This document shows positions 1 to 8,100 of a DNA stretch of 50,753 nucleotides, piece after piece. A program made the translations under genes and the position numbers. The first letter of the stretch is position 1, and each line of letters starts with the position of its first letter. The notes beneath the pieces were generated by a model. That model searched no databases. It saw nothing but the letters and a program-made list of their open reading frames with translations, and was not told the origin of the DNA. Source of the stretch: CAZFOB01 sp964520325 (GTDB lineage: Bacteria; Actinomycetota; JAICYB01); contig CAZFOB010000023.1 of assembly GCA_964520325.1 (NCBI GenBank), positions 1 to 50,753 of the forward strand. Direction: 5' to 3'.

Positions 1-60
1 GACAGGATGGCGCTTCGGCGCCTCCCGATAGACAGGATGGCGCTTCGGCGCCTCCCGAGA
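1..60. repeat. Two tandem 30-bp repeats with UUCG hairpin
   Basis: Positions 1-30 and 31-60 are the same 30-bp unit, differing only near the last bases. Each unit contains GGCGC-TTCG-GCGCC, a 5-bp stem capped by a cUUCGg tetraloop, flanked by GGATG and CTCC. The outline (GGATGG, hairpin, CTCC) resembles the 27-bp repeat at 4457-4564. The array touches the window edge, so the copy number is a minimum. It lies directly upstream of the HIT gene ribosome binding site and would form stable hairpins in a read-through transcript. Confidence 0.85.
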
Positions 61-73
61 GAAAGGAGGCGAG

Positions 74-418
74 GTGTCGGACTGCATCTTCTGCCGCATC
101 GTGGCGCGTGAGATACCTGCCGATGTTGTCCACGAGACAGACCTCGTGCTCGCCTTCCGTGACCTCAATCCCCAGGCCCCAACGCATGTGCAGATCATCC
201 CGAAGAAGCACGTTCCTCACATCACGAGCTTCGAGACGTCGCAGGACACTCCTTGGCTCGTCGAACTGATCGAGACCGCCAATCTGATCGCGCGATCCGA
301 GGGTCTCGACAAGGGGTTCCGTTTGGTCATGAACAACGGCCCGCTTTCCGGCCAGAGCGTGTTCCACGTCCACCTGCACGTCCTTGGTGGACGTCGGATG
401 GGCTGGCCCCCAGGGTGA
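74..418 (+). CDS. HIT-family nucleotide-binding hydrolase
   Basis: A 114-residue histidine-triad protein of the HinT branch, expected to hydrolyse purine nucleotide phosphoramidates in the cytoplasm. The N-terminus carries the CxxC pair CIFC and the usual IPADVV segment. The HIT signature HVHLHVLGG lies near the C-terminus and its middle His is the predicted nucleophile. Length and layout are normal for the family. The GTG start at 74 is supported by AAAGGAGG at 63-70. The stop overlaps the likely phoH start (GTGA), so the two are probably translationally coupled. The precise substrate cannot be read from sequence. Confidence 0.93.
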   Translation: MSDCIFCRIVAREIPADVVHETDLVLAFRDLNPQAPTHVQIIPKKHVPHITSFETSQDTPWLVELIETANLIARSEGLDKGFRLVMNNGPLSGQSVFHVHLHVLGGRRMGWPPG

Positions 419-1446
419 CGATCGGTGCGAAGGGTCACGGGTATACTTCAGCGAAATCGAAAGGTCCACAGCGATTGTCACGCCAGGTCAAGATCCTGGT
501 TCCCGGGGAAACGCACATCGTCAACCTCGTGGGCCAGCGCGACGAACTTCTTCGGCAGATCGAAGGGGAGTTCTCCTCCGACATCCTCGTTCGTGGCAAC
601 GAGATCACCATCACCGGACACGATGAGGATGTCACACATGCTGCCACCGTCTTCGAAGAGCTTCTCGCCCTGCTGGGCCAGGGCCAGACCCTCACGACGG
701 ATTCCGTGGACCGCGCGGTCAAGATGGTGAAAACCGATGGTGGACCGCGTCCCTCCGAGGTCATGGGCGACACGATCGTGGCGATCCGCGGGCGTCCGAT
801 ACGTCCGAAGACCGCCGGACAGAAGCGCTACGTCGATGCGATCCGCGACAGCACGCTGACGTTTGGTATCGGTCCGGCTGGGACCGGGAAGAGCTACCTC
901 GCCGTGGCCATGGCCGTGAAAGCATTGCGCGACAAGGAAGTGTCGCGGCTCGTGCTGACTCGTCCAGCCGTTGAAGCGGGGGAGCGTCTTGGGTTTCTTC
1001 CCGGCGACATCGCGCAGAAAGTGGATCCGTATCTGCGTCCGCTCTACGACGCGCTCTACGAGATGCTCGAGCCAGGAGCCTACGGCCGCCTCGCCGAGCG
1101 CGGAACGATCGAGGTGGCGCCGCTGGCGTATATGCGCGGGAGAAGTTTGAACGACGCGTTCATCATCCTTGATGAAGCGCAGAACACTACGCCCGAACAG
1201 ATGAAGATGTTCCTCACGCGCATCGGGATGCGGTCGAAGGCGGTCGTGACGGGTGACGTCACCCAAGTCGATCTTCCGGAAGGCCAGCTGAGTGGCCTTC
1301 ATGTCGTGCAGGACATCCTTCGCGGCATCAAAGGTCTCGAGTTCGTGTATCTCGAGGCAGTGGACGTCGTCCGGCACAGGATCGTTCAGGACATCGTCGA
1401 GGCTTACCGCGTGTTCGAAGAGGCAAACCCCAAGGGTCGTCGATGA
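415..1446 (+). CDS. phoH: PhoH-like ATPase
   Basis: PhoH-family P-loop ATPase, probably involved in RNA metabolism given its neighbour ybeY, which is its usual partner. From GTG 415, residues 25-90 look like the N-terminal KH-like part. Walker A GPAGTGKS is at 153-160 and Walker B IILDEAQN follows about 90 residues later. Start choice: GTG 415 overlaps the HIT stop. A TTG at 475 (LSRQVKILVPG) is an alternative, because a TATACT hexamer at 442-447 could be a -10 element for an internal transcript. The gene ends in an ATGA overlap with ybeY. The function is a family-level assignment. Confidence 0.9.
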   Translation: MTIGAKGHGYTSAKSKGPQRLSRQVKILVPGETHIVNLVGQRDELLRQIEGEFSSDILVRGNEITITGHDEDVTHAATVFEELLALLGQGQTLTTDSVDRAVKMVKTDGGPRPSEVMGDTIVAIRGRPIRPKTAGQKRYVDAIRDSTLTFGIGPAGTGKSYLAVAMAVKALRDKEVSRLVLTRPAVEAGERLGFLPGDIAQKVDPYLRPLYDALYEMLEPGAYGRLAERGTIEVAPLAYMRGRSLNDAFIILDEAQNTTPEQMKMFLTRIGMRSKAVVTGDVTQVDLPEGQLSGLHVVQDILRGIKGLEFVYLEAVDVVRHRIVQDIVEAYRVFEEANPKGRR

Positions 1447-1904
1447 CGTCGATCGCCATCGACGTCTTCGTCGCCAATGAACAGAACGAAGTTCCCGTCG
1501 ACGAACACCGTCTCGTCTCGCTCGTGCGGATGGCGGCCGTCGAAGAAGGCGTTGAGCCGGGTGCCGAGGTAACGGTGCTTCTCGTCGATCGTTCGGCGAT
1601 GGCTTCCCTCAAAGAGAAATGGCTCGGCGAAACTGGACCGACGGACGTGCTCGCTTTTCCGATGGACGAGCAGGCTCCTGAGGAGGAGCCGTACGTCCTC
1701 GGCGACATCGTGATCTGCCCCTCAGTCGCCGAAGAGCAATCGGCCACTGAGGGCAAGAGCGTCACCGATGAGGTCGATCTGCTGCTCGTGCACGGGTTCC
1801 TCCATCTGCGCGGCTACGACCATGTGAAGCCGCAGGACGCGCGAGCCATGCGTCATCGCGAGCGCAAGATCCTGGCCGAGTTTCGGAGGAAAGCAGCGGA
1901 GTGA
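1443..1904 (+). CDS. ybeY: YbeY endoribonuclease
   Basis: Zinc-dependent endoribonuclease for 16S rRNA maturation and ribosome quality control. The diagnostic metal site HGFLHLRGYDH (pattern HGxLHLxGYDH) is present around residues 119-129, with all three metal-binding His. Length of 153 residues is typical. ATG 1443 overlaps the phoH stop by 4 nt, and its own stop overlaps the next start (GTGA), so this is a tightly coupled operon. The phoH-ybeY-CNNM/CBS-era order is a common bacterial cluster. Confidence 0.96.
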   Translation: MTSIAIDVFVANEQNEVPVDEHRLVSLVRMAAVEEGVEPGAEVTVLLVDRSAMASLKEKWLGETGPTDVLAFPMDEQAPEEEPYVLGDIVICPSVAEEQSATEGKSVTDEVDLLLVHGFLHLRGYDHVKPQDARAMRHRERKILAEFRRKAAE

Positions 1905-3172
1905 CCACCGGCGACTGGTGGATGATCGCGATCATCGGCGTTCTCGTCGTGCTTGCTGCCGTATTCGCTGGGGCGGAGACGTCGTTCTCGAAGCTGACGC
2001 GCGTGCGTGCGTTGCACCTGCAGGATCAGAACAAGCGATTCGCGAAGTACGCGCTGTTGATCACCGACGATCCACCGCGTTACATCAACCCCATCCTCCT
2101 CGCCACGCTTGCAACGCACGTCTTGGGCACAACCCTTGCTGCTGCGCTTGCTATCCGACGATCCGGTGACGCCGGCGAGTGGATCGCAACCGTCGTCATG
2201 ACGACAGTGCTGTTCGTGTTTGCCGAAGCCGTCCCGAAGACATCGGCTTTGCAGCACTCGGACGCCTGGGTTCTTCCGCTGGGTCCATTTGTCTACTGGC
2301 TCGGCAAGATCGTGCACCCGCTGACGAAGATCCTCATCGGCATCGCGAATCTGATCCTTCCGGGCAAAGGTCTGTCGAAGGGTCCGTTCATGACCGAACG
2401 GGAGATCCGTCACATCGTCGACGTCGCCGAGGAAGAGGAAGTGATCGAGGAGCAAGAACGGGAGATGATCCACTCGATCTTTGAGCTCGGCGACACCCTC
2501 GTGCGGGAGGTGATGGTGCCGAGGCCGGACATGATCGTCGTCGAAGTGAACTACACCCTGACGGCCGCGACCGAGCTTGCGGTGAAACACGGCTTCTCCC
2601 GGATCCCGGTCTACGAGAATGAGCCGGATAACATCATCGGCGTTCTGTACTCAAAGGATCTCTTTCGTCCTCTTCGGGGTCTCGACGATGGCGTGCGATC
2701 GCTCCGCGACGTGCTCAGGGAGCCGTACTTCATCCCAGAGACGATGAAGGTCGCCGATCTCCTCCGCGAGATGCAGAAGCGACACGTGCATATGGCCATC
2801 GTCGCCGACGAGTACGGCGACGTTGCCGGGCTCGTCACACTCGAAGACGTCCTCGAGGAGATCGTCGGCGAGATCACCGACGAGTACGACGTTGAGGAGA
2901 CCCACATCTCCGCCGTAGGAAGCTCGAGCTGGCGTGTGCTTGCCAAAACGCCGATCTGGGAGTTCAACGAGCACCTGAAGGCGGCGTTATCGGATGACGA
3001 AGCGTGGGACACCATCGGCGGTCTCGTCGCGTCGAGCCTCTCGAAGATCCCGGAGCCGGGCGATTCGGTGAACTACGACGGGTTCCTGCTCAGGGTTGAG
3101 CGGGTACAGCAGCGGCGGATCGGCACGATCCTCGTCCAGCGCATCAACGACGAGGGAACGCTCCACGCATAG
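1901..3172 (+). CDS. CNNM/CBS-domain membrane protein (CorC/HlyC type)
   Basis: A 423-residue membrane protein with three parts. An N-terminal CNNM (DUF21) region with about four hydrophobic segments occupies residues 1-140. A CBS-domain pair follows at about 195-315 (EVMVPRPDMIVV and MAIVADEYGDVAGLVTLEDVLEEIVGEI are the landmark stretches). A C-terminal CorC/HlyC domain covers about 330-415. Family members are linked to magnesium/cobalt export or tolerance. The older name 'hemolysin' is not informative. The GTG start at 1901 overlaps the ybeY stop, and the 3' end overlaps the only available era start. Confidence 0.9.
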   Translation: MTTGDWWMIAIIGVLVVLAAVFAGAETSFSKLTRVRALHLQDQNKRFAKYALLITDDPPRYINPILLATLATHVLGTTLAAALAIRRSGDAGEWIATVVMTTVLFVFAEAVPKTSALQHSDAWVLPLGPFVYWLGKIVHPLTKILIGIANLILPGKGLSKGPFMTEREIRHIVDVAEEEEVIEEQEREMIHSIFELGDTLVREVMVPRPDMIVVEVNYTLTAATELAVKHGFSRIPVYENEPDNIIGVLYSKDLFRPLRGLDDGVRSLRDVLREPYFIPETMKVADLLREMQKRHVHMAIVADEYGDVAGLVTLEDVLEEIVGEITDEYDVEETHISAVGSSSWRVLAKTPIWEFNEHLKAALSDDEAWDTIGGLVASSLSKIPEPGDSVNYDGFLLRVERVQQRRIGTILVQRINDEGTLHA

Positions 3173-4088
3173 CGATGGAGATGGACTCGAGCTCGGCCAA
3201 ACTCCCGAGGGTTACCGTTCGGGCTTCGTCTGCATCGTCGGGCGCCCAAACGTCGGGAAGTCGACGTTGCTGAATCAGATCCTCGATAGCAAGGTCGCGA
3301 TCACTTCCGACCGCCCGCAGACCACGCGCAATGCGATCCGCGGTATCCGCACAACCCAGCAGGCTCAGCTCATCTTCGTCGACACTCCGGGCTTGCATAA
3401 GCCGCAGAGTGCTCTCGGGATAAGTCTGAATCGCGTGGTACGCCGAACACTCGGCGAGGTGGACGTCGTTGTGTTCTTGGTCGATGCGCTCGAAGGTGTA
3501 GGTGCTGGTGATGCGTTCATCGTGAACGAGCTGAAGCAACGCGGGACGCCGGTCGTCGTGGTGCTCAACAAGATCGATGTCAGCTCACCAGCTCAACTCG
3601 AAACGGCGCGACGGCGGGTTACCGAGGTCTGCGATTGGATCCCCTTCGGGGTGTCTGCGAAGACCGGCGCCGGTGTGGACGACCTCGTGACCCACATCTC
3701 AGGGCTTTTGCCCGAGGGGCCGCTGTACTACCCGCCCGACTCGGTCACCGATCAGCCGGAACGTCAGATCGTCGCCGAGCTCATCCGCGAAAAGGTGCTG
3801 CGACGGATGCGGGAAGAGGTCCCCCATTCGGTCGCGGTCGTCGTCGAGGACATCGAGTCGGTCGACGACCGCTTCGAGATCTCGGCCACGATCTATGTCG
3901 AGCGCGACTCGCAGAAGGGGATCGTGATCGGCAAAGGCGGTCGCGTGCTGAAGGACGTTGGTACAGAGGCACGCCGCGAGATCGAGACGCTGCTCGGAAG
4001 GCACGTGTACATCGATCTGCGCGTGAAGGTCGAGGCCGACTGGCAGCGGCGTGACGCGCTGATCGCGCGTTTCGGGTACGGGGAGTGA
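3096..4088 (+). CDS. era: GTPase Era (start uncertain)
   Basis: Ribosome-assembly GTPase that binds the 16S rRNA 3' end. Residues 43-52 (FVCIVGRPNV) lead into the P-loop GRPNVGKS. Switch motif DTPGL, NKID and the C-terminal KH segment (GKGGRVLKDVGTEARREIE) are all present. The start is a problem: between the upstream stop at 3172 and the conserved core (RSGF...) there is no ATG, GTG or TTG in frame. The nearest usable codon is TTG 3096, inside the CNNM gene, which gives an unusual Ser-rich 40-residue leader. An ATG at 3176 is out of frame. Either the long overlap is real or a small indel hides the true start. Confidence 0.88.
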   Translation: MSGYSSGGSARSSSSASTTRERSTHSDGDGLELGQTPEGYRSGFVCIVGRPNVGKSTLLNQILDSKVAITSDRPQTTRNAIRGIRTTQQAQLIFVDTPGLHKPQSALGISLNRVVRRTLGEVDVVVFLVDALEGVGAGDAFIVNELKQRGTPVVVVLNKIDVSSPAQLETARRRVTEVCDWIPFGVSAKTGAGVDDLVTHISGLLPEGPLYYPPDSVTDQPERQIVAELIREKVLRRMREEVPHSVAVVVEDIESVDDRFEISATIYVERDSQKGIVIGKGGRVLKDVGTEARREIETLLGRHVYIDLRVKVEADWQRRDALIARFGYGE

Positions 4089-4585
4089 TCCGGATCGAGC
4101 GAAGCGAGCCCCCTGACCGGATCGAACGAAGCGAGTCGACGTGGAGGTGGCTGACCGGAGTCTTGCTCGCTGTGGCCGGCGCCGGCGCTGTGGTGACCGC
4201 GGCCGACGGCAGCGTCGTCGGACGGGTGGCCGGGGTGTTCGCCGCCGCCCTGCTCGGCCTCGTCGCCGTCAACGTCGTCCGCAAACAGGTGTGGGCGTAC
4301 GGTTCGGCGTTCATGCTGGGCTTGTGTTGGCTGTGGGCGGTATCCGCGCTGCTCGTCGCGGGGTCGCTTCGCACGTTTGAGTTCCTTCTGTGGCTAGCCT
4401 GGTCCCTCGTGGTGATGGTCGCAAGCGTAAGGAGCCGGACGCCGGATGCCAGACCAGGATGGAGCGAAGCGACTCCCAAAGAAGGATGGAGCGAAGCGAC
4501 TCCCAAAGAAGGATGGAGCGAAGCGACTCCCCCGGAAGGATGGAGCGAAGCGACTCCCAAAGAAGGTCTACACCCGAAAGGGTGA
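4085..4585 (+). CDS. Small membrane protein bracketed by repeats
   Basis: No family recognised. The 166-residue product has about four hydrophobic helices between residues 20 and 118 and no catalytic motif. Both ends are repeat-derived. Residues 3-18 read RIERSEPPDRIERSES, from two 27-bp-spaced repeats. Residues 124-160 are four copies of the nonapeptide GWSEATPKE (one is PPE). The GTG start at 4085 overlaps the era stop. The 3' third overlaps the next gene in another frame across the repeat array. The core may be a real small membrane protein, but the termini look like products of repeat insertion. Confidence 0.6.
   Translation: MIRIERSEPPDRIERSESTWRWLTGVLLAVAGAGAVVTAADGSVVGRVAGVFAAALLGLVAVNVVRKQVWAYGSAFMLGLCWLWAVSALLVAGSLRTFEFLLWLAWSLVVMVASVRSRTPDARPGWSEATPKEGWSEATPKEGWSEATPPEGWSEATPKEGLHPKG
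4091..4144. repeat. Two diverged 27-bp repeats at gene 5' end
   Basis: Units at 4091-4117 and 4118-4144 share the core GGATCGARCGAAGCGAG and keep a 27-bp period. They match the array at 4457-4564 in layout (GGATSGARCGAAGCGA). They are translated as RIERSE in the small membrane protein. A single partial relative (GGATCGAGCGAAG) occurs near the recO 3' end at about 5890. Confidence 0.75.
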
Positions 4586-5123
4586 CGACGGCACCACGCA
4601 ACTGCTCTTCGCCGGAAAGGATCGCGTCGCGAAGTCGAGTCTCCGCGTGTGCGCGTACGGCGAAACAGACGAAGCGGTCGCCGCTCTCGGGCTCGCCCGG
4701 TTCGAGGCGATCGATGATGGGCAAGCCGACGTCGCGGACATCGTTCTGCAGCTGCAGCGTGAGCTCTTCGTGCTGGGCGCCGAGCTCGCGACCGATCCGG
4801 TGGACGCCGGTCGGCTCCAAACAGGCGTCTCGCTCGTCGGCTCCGAGATGGTCGATCGGCTCGAAGCCCTGATCGATGAGCTGAACGCCCAGTACGATCA
4901 GCCGAAGGATTTCATCGTCCCTGGGAACACGCGCCTCGGCGCCGCGATCGACCTGGCGGCGCGGGTGATCCGCCGCGCCGAACGGGCCGTCGACGCCCTG
5001 GCGAGGACGGAGGTCGTGCGGTCGGAGGCGCGGGCTTACGTGAACCGCCTCGCCGACCTCGTCTGGGTGCTCGCACGGTACGCCGAGCGCCAAGAGCGCC
5101 AACCCCGGCCCCGTTCGGGCTGA
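4446..5123 (+). CDS. PduO-type cob(I)alamin adenosyltransferase
   Basis: ATP:cob(I)alamin adenosyltransferase that makes adenosylcobalamin. The family core starts at residue 41 (VYTRKGDDGTTQLL) and continues with the AYGETDE segment. It ends with the conserved RAYVNRLADLVWVLAR helix, which contributes to ATP and trimer contacts. Usual family members begin only a few residues before the YTRxGD motif. Here 40 extra residues, mostly four copies of DGAKRLPKK, come from the 27-bp repeat array. No start codon occurs between the repeats and the core, so ATG 4446 is the best start. The basic leader is probably disordered. Confidence 0.9.
   Translation: MPDQDGAKRLPKKDGAKRLPKKDGAKRLPRKDGAKRLPKKVYTRKGDDGTTQLLFAGKDRVAKSSLRVCAYGETDEAVAALGLARFEAIDDGQADVADIVLQLQRELFVLGAELATDPVDAGRLQTGVSLVGSEMVDRLEALIDELNAQYDQPKDFIVPGNTRLGAAIDLAARVIRRAERAVDALARTEVVRSEARAYVNRLADLVWVLARYAERQERQPRPRSG
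4457..4564. repeat. Four tandem 27-bp repeats inside two overlapping genes
   Basis: Units at 4457-4483, 4484-4510, 4511-4537 and 4538-4564 are identical except for a few bases at the end of the third. Each carries GGATGGAGCGAAGCGACTCC, which includes GCGAAGC, a known very stable DNA mini-hairpin. At 27 bp (nine codons) the array stays open in all three forward frames. It encodes GWSEATPKE in the upstream gene and DGAKRLPKK in the downstream one. The units are contiguous with no spacers, so this is not CRISPR. Confidence 0.95.
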
Positions 5124-5133
5124 CAATAGACGG

Positions 5134-5928
5134 GTGACCCAGAGCATCGGCCTCTATCGCGCTCAGGGCATCGTCCTGCGCGCGATCCGCCTCGGCGAGG
5201 CCGATCGGATCGTCACGTTCTTCACCCAGACCCATGGTCGCGTCCGGGCTGTGGCCAAGGGCATCCGGAAGTCGAAGTCGAGGTTCGGCGGACGCCTCGA
5301 CGCGTTCACCCATGTCGATCTGCAGCTCTACAAGGGACGAAGCGACCTCGACATCGTGACGCAGGCCGACATCATCGCCCGCCCGCGCCGGATCCGGGCC
5401 GAGTACGCGTCGTTCTGCGCAGCAGCTGCCGTCGCCGACGCCGTTGACCGAACAACGCCGGAGCGAGAGCACAACGTCCGCACGTTCTTGTTGTTGCGGT
5501 CGGCGTTGCAGGCCCTCGAGGACGGCGCGTCCGACCCACCACTGCTCGCGTACGCGTTCCTTGCGAAACTCAGCTCGATGGCCGGGCTGCATCCAACGCT
5601 TACGGCGTGCGTGGATTGCGGATCAGACGACCTCGTCGCGTTCTCTCTACGGCGCGGTGGCGCAGTGTGTGTGAACTGCGTGGAGCGCGCCGACCCGAAG
5701 ACGAGCACCGAGCTTCTCGGAGCCTGGTCGGCTCTGCTCGACGATGAGTGGACCGACCTGCGCCAACAGAAGATGCCGATCGCCACGTACCGTGAGCTCG
5801 GGGGACTGGTGGTCGCTTTCGTCCAGTGGCACACGGAGAGCCGTTTCCGCGCGTTCGGTTTGCTTCCCTCGGCGTTTCACAACGAGTCGGGATCGAGCGA
5901 AGAAGCTGTGGAGAGCGCCGTACACTGA
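5134..5928 (+). CDS. recO: DNA repair protein RecO
   Basis: RecF-pathway mediator that binds ssDNA and helps load RecA. The N-terminal OB fold begins YRAQGIVLRAIRLGEADRIV, followed by a helical region. The zinc-finger Cys pairs are CVDCG and CVNC around residues 153-182. Length of 264 residues is normal. The GTG start at 5134 follows the adenosyltransferase stop by 10 nt, and uppS starts 5 nt after the recO stop. The C-terminal ESGSSEEAVE stretch coincides with a partial copy of the local repeat core (GGATCGAGCGAAG). Confidence 0.93.
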   Translation: MTQSIGLYRAQGIVLRAIRLGEADRIVTFFTQTHGRVRAVAKGIRKSKSRFGGRLDAFTHVDLQLYKGRSDLDIVTQADIIARPRRIRAEYASFCAAAAVADAVDRTTPEREHNVRTFLLLRSALQALEDGASDPPLLAYAFLAKLSSMAGLHPTLTACVDCGSDDLVAFSLRRGGAVCVNCVERADPKTSTELLGAWSALLDDEWTDLRQQKMPIATYRELGGLVVAFVQWHTESRFRAFGLLPSAFHNESGSSEEAVESAVH

Positions 5929-5933
5929 CCGCT

Positions 5934-6668
5934 GTGAGCCACCCCAAGCTCGATCGCGGACGGCTGCCTCGCCACGTCGGGATCATCATGGACGGCAACG
6001 GCCGCTGGGCCAAAGCTCGTGGTCTTCCACGGACGGAGGGTCATCGCGTCGGCATCGGCGAGTCGGTGGCAGATGTCGTCGACGGCGCGCTCGAGATCGG
6101 CCTCGCGAACCTCACGCTCTACGCGTTCTCGACTGAGAACTGGCGCCGACCGTCCCCCGAGGTTCGCTTCCTCATGACGTTCAACCAGCAGTGGTTGCTC
6201 GAGCAGCGTGACGGTTTCAACGAGAAGGGCGTCCGCGTGCGCTTCATCGGACGGCGCTCCGACCGCCGCGTGCCGCGCAAGCTCGTGGCGCTGGCAGAAG
6301 AAACCGAATCCATGACGTCGTCCAACAAGAAGCTCAATCTGACGATCGCGCTGAACTACGGGGGCTGGGCCGAGATCGTCGACTCCGTGAGGCATCTCGC
6401 GAAACTCGTCGATAAAGGCGAGCTCGATCCCGAGAAGATCACCGAGAACCACATCCGAAAGTACTTGTATGCGCCGGAGCTGCCCGACCCCGACCTCATC
6501 ATTCGCACGTCCGGCGAGAAGCGGATCTCGAACTTCCTGCTGTGGCAGGGTGCGTACGCGGAGCTGTTGTTCTCCGACGTGCTGTGGCCGGACTTCCGCC
6601 GTGAGCAATTGTTCGCGGCCATCGCCGAATATCAGCGCAGAACGAGGACCTTCGGCGGAGTCGAGTAA
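5934..6668 (+). CDS. uppS: Isoprenyl (undecaprenyl) diphosphate synthase
   Basis: Cis-prenyltransferase that makes the C55 (or other cis-polyprenyl) diphosphate carrier for cell-wall synthesis. The catalytic motif IIMDGNGRWAKARG is near residue 20, followed by YAFSTENWRRP and the C-terminal RTSGEKRISNFLLWQ and YAELLF stretches. From GTG 5934 the protein has 244 residues, a normal length. The longer open frame upstream overlaps recO and is not conserved. Chain length (decaprenyl or undecaprenyl) cannot be told. It converges on glyS with a 5-nt gap. Confidence 0.94.
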   Translation: MSHPKLDRGRLPRHVGIIMDGNGRWAKARGLPRTEGHRVGIGESVADVVDGALEIGLANLTLYAFSTENWRRPSPEVRFLMTFNQQWLLEQRDGFNEKGVRVRFIGRRSDRRVPRKLVALAEETESMTSSNKKLNLTIALNYGGWAEIVDSVRHLAKLVDKGELDPEKITENHIRKYLYAPELPDPDLIIRTSGEKRISNFLLWQGAYAELLFSDVLWPDFRREQLFAAIAEYQRRTRTFGGVE

Positions 6669-6673
6669 GCGCC

Positions 6674-7999
6674 TTAAACCGGACGCAGCTGCTCTTCGAG
6701 GTAGGAGACGAGCTCCTTGATCGGAAGACGCTCCTGCGTCATCGTGTCGCGCTCGCGCACCGTCACCTGCTCGTCCTCGAGGCTGTCGAAGTCTACGGTG
6801 ACGCAGAACGGCGTTCCGATCTCGTCGTGGCGCCGATAGCGGCGGCCGATCGCACCGGCGTCGTCGAAGTCGACCATCCAATGGGGACGAAGCGACGATG
6901 CGACGTCACGCGCGAGCGGACTGAGCTGCTCATTGCGCGAGAGCGGGAGCACGGCGGCCTTGATCGGCGCAAGGTCGCGATGGAGCGCGAGGTAGGTGCG
7001 CTTCTCGGTCTTGCCCGAGGCGGCAACGGCTTCGTCCTCGTGGTAGGCGTCGATGAGGAAGGCCAGCGTTGCACGGTCGGCGCCCGCCGACGGTTCGATC
7101 ACATAGGGGATGAACCGTTCGTTATTGGCGTCGTCGAAGTACTGCAAGTCCTTGCCCGACTTCTCCTGGTGCGCCTTGAGGTCGAAGTCGGTTCGGTTCG
7201 CGATGCCCTCGAGCTCGCCCCAATCGGTGAACGGGAAGGCGTACTCGATATCGACCGTGCGCTTGGCGTAATGAGAGAGCTCGTCGGCGGCGTGCTCGCG
7301 CACTCGCATGTTGAGCTCCGACAGGCCGTAGCGCAGGTACCAGGCTTTGCGCTCGTCGATCCAGGTTTGGTGCCACTGCTCGTCGAAGCCCGGCTTGACG
7401 AAGAACTCGAGCTCCATCTGCTCGAACTCACGGGTGCGGAACGTGAAGTTGCCGGGCGTGATCTCGTTTCGGAACGCCTTGCCGATCTGAGCGATGCCGA
7501 AGGGGATCTTCATGCGCGAGGTCGACTGGATCTGTTTGTAGTCCACGAAGATGCCTTGCGCGGTCTCCGGACGCATCCACACAACCGCGCCCGAGTCCTC
7601 GACGGGGCCGGCGAACGTCTTGAACATGAGATTGAAGTTGCGCGGATCGGTGAACTTGCCCTGGCCGCAGTTCGGGCAGTTGGGGCCCTCGAGATGGTCG
7701 GCCCTGAAGCGCTGGTGACAGTTCAGGCACTCCACGAGGGGGTCGGTGAAGACGTCCACATGGCCGGAGGCCTCCCAGACGCGGGGGGAGAGCAGGATCG
7801 CCGAGTCGAGGCCGACGACGTCGTCGCGGAGCTGGACCATCGAGCGCCACCATGCGCGCTTGACGTTGTTCTTGAGCTCAACGCCGAGCGGGCCGTAGTC
7901 CCAGGAGGACCTGAGGCCACCGTAGATCTCGGAGTTGGGCAGGACGATGCCCCTGCGCTTGCACAGGTTGACGATGGTGTCCATCGAGACCTTGCTCAT
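6674..7999 (-). CDS. glyS: Glycyl-tRNA synthetase (single-chain type)
   Basis: Class II synthetase of the homodimeric alpha2 type. A 441-residue chain starts MSKVSMDTIVNLCKRRG. It has GGLRSSWDYGPLG, a zinc-knuckle pair (CLNC and CPNCG around residues 90-115), motif 2 (FRNEITPGNF...REFEQME) and a C-terminal anticodon-binding domain. It is read opposite to its neighbours and converges with uppS. No glycine riboswitch or T-box is evident in the roughly 100 bp before the start, which it shares with the divergent cNMP-binding gene. Confidence 0.95.
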   Translation of the reverse strand: MSKVSMDTIVNLCKRRGIVLPNSEIYGGLRSSWDYGPLGVELKNNVKRAWWRSMVQLRDDVVGLDSAILLSPRVWEASGHVDVFTDPLVECLNCHQRFRADHLEGPNCPNCGQGKFTDPRNFNLMFKTFAGPVEDSGAVVWMRPETAQGIFVDYKQIQSTSRMKIPFGIAQIGKAFRNEITPGNFTFRTREFEQMELEFFVKPGFDEQWHQTWIDERKAWYLRYGLSELNMRVREHAADELSHYAKRTVDIEYAFPFTDWGELEGIANRTDFDLKAHQEKSGKDLQYFDDANNERFIPYVIEPSAGADRATLAFLIDAYHEDEAVAASGKTEKRTYLALHRDLAPIKAAVLPLSRNEQLSPLARDVASSLRPHWMVDFDDAGAIGRRYRRHDEIGTPFCVTVDFDSLEDEQVTVRERDTMTQERLPIKELVSYLEEQLRPV

Positions 8000-8100
8000 G
8001 GCCCGCCAGGATATCGGAGGAAACGAGGCTGTTCAGGCGTGGCAACATAGAGACTTCCGTTTCGCCCAATGAGTGCGGGCGTGCAGGGTCAGGAGATCTG

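Noticed and set aside
4457..4564. Direct repeats as a possible CRISPR array
   Set aside because: The units are contiguous with no spacers, are translated, and no cas genes are present.
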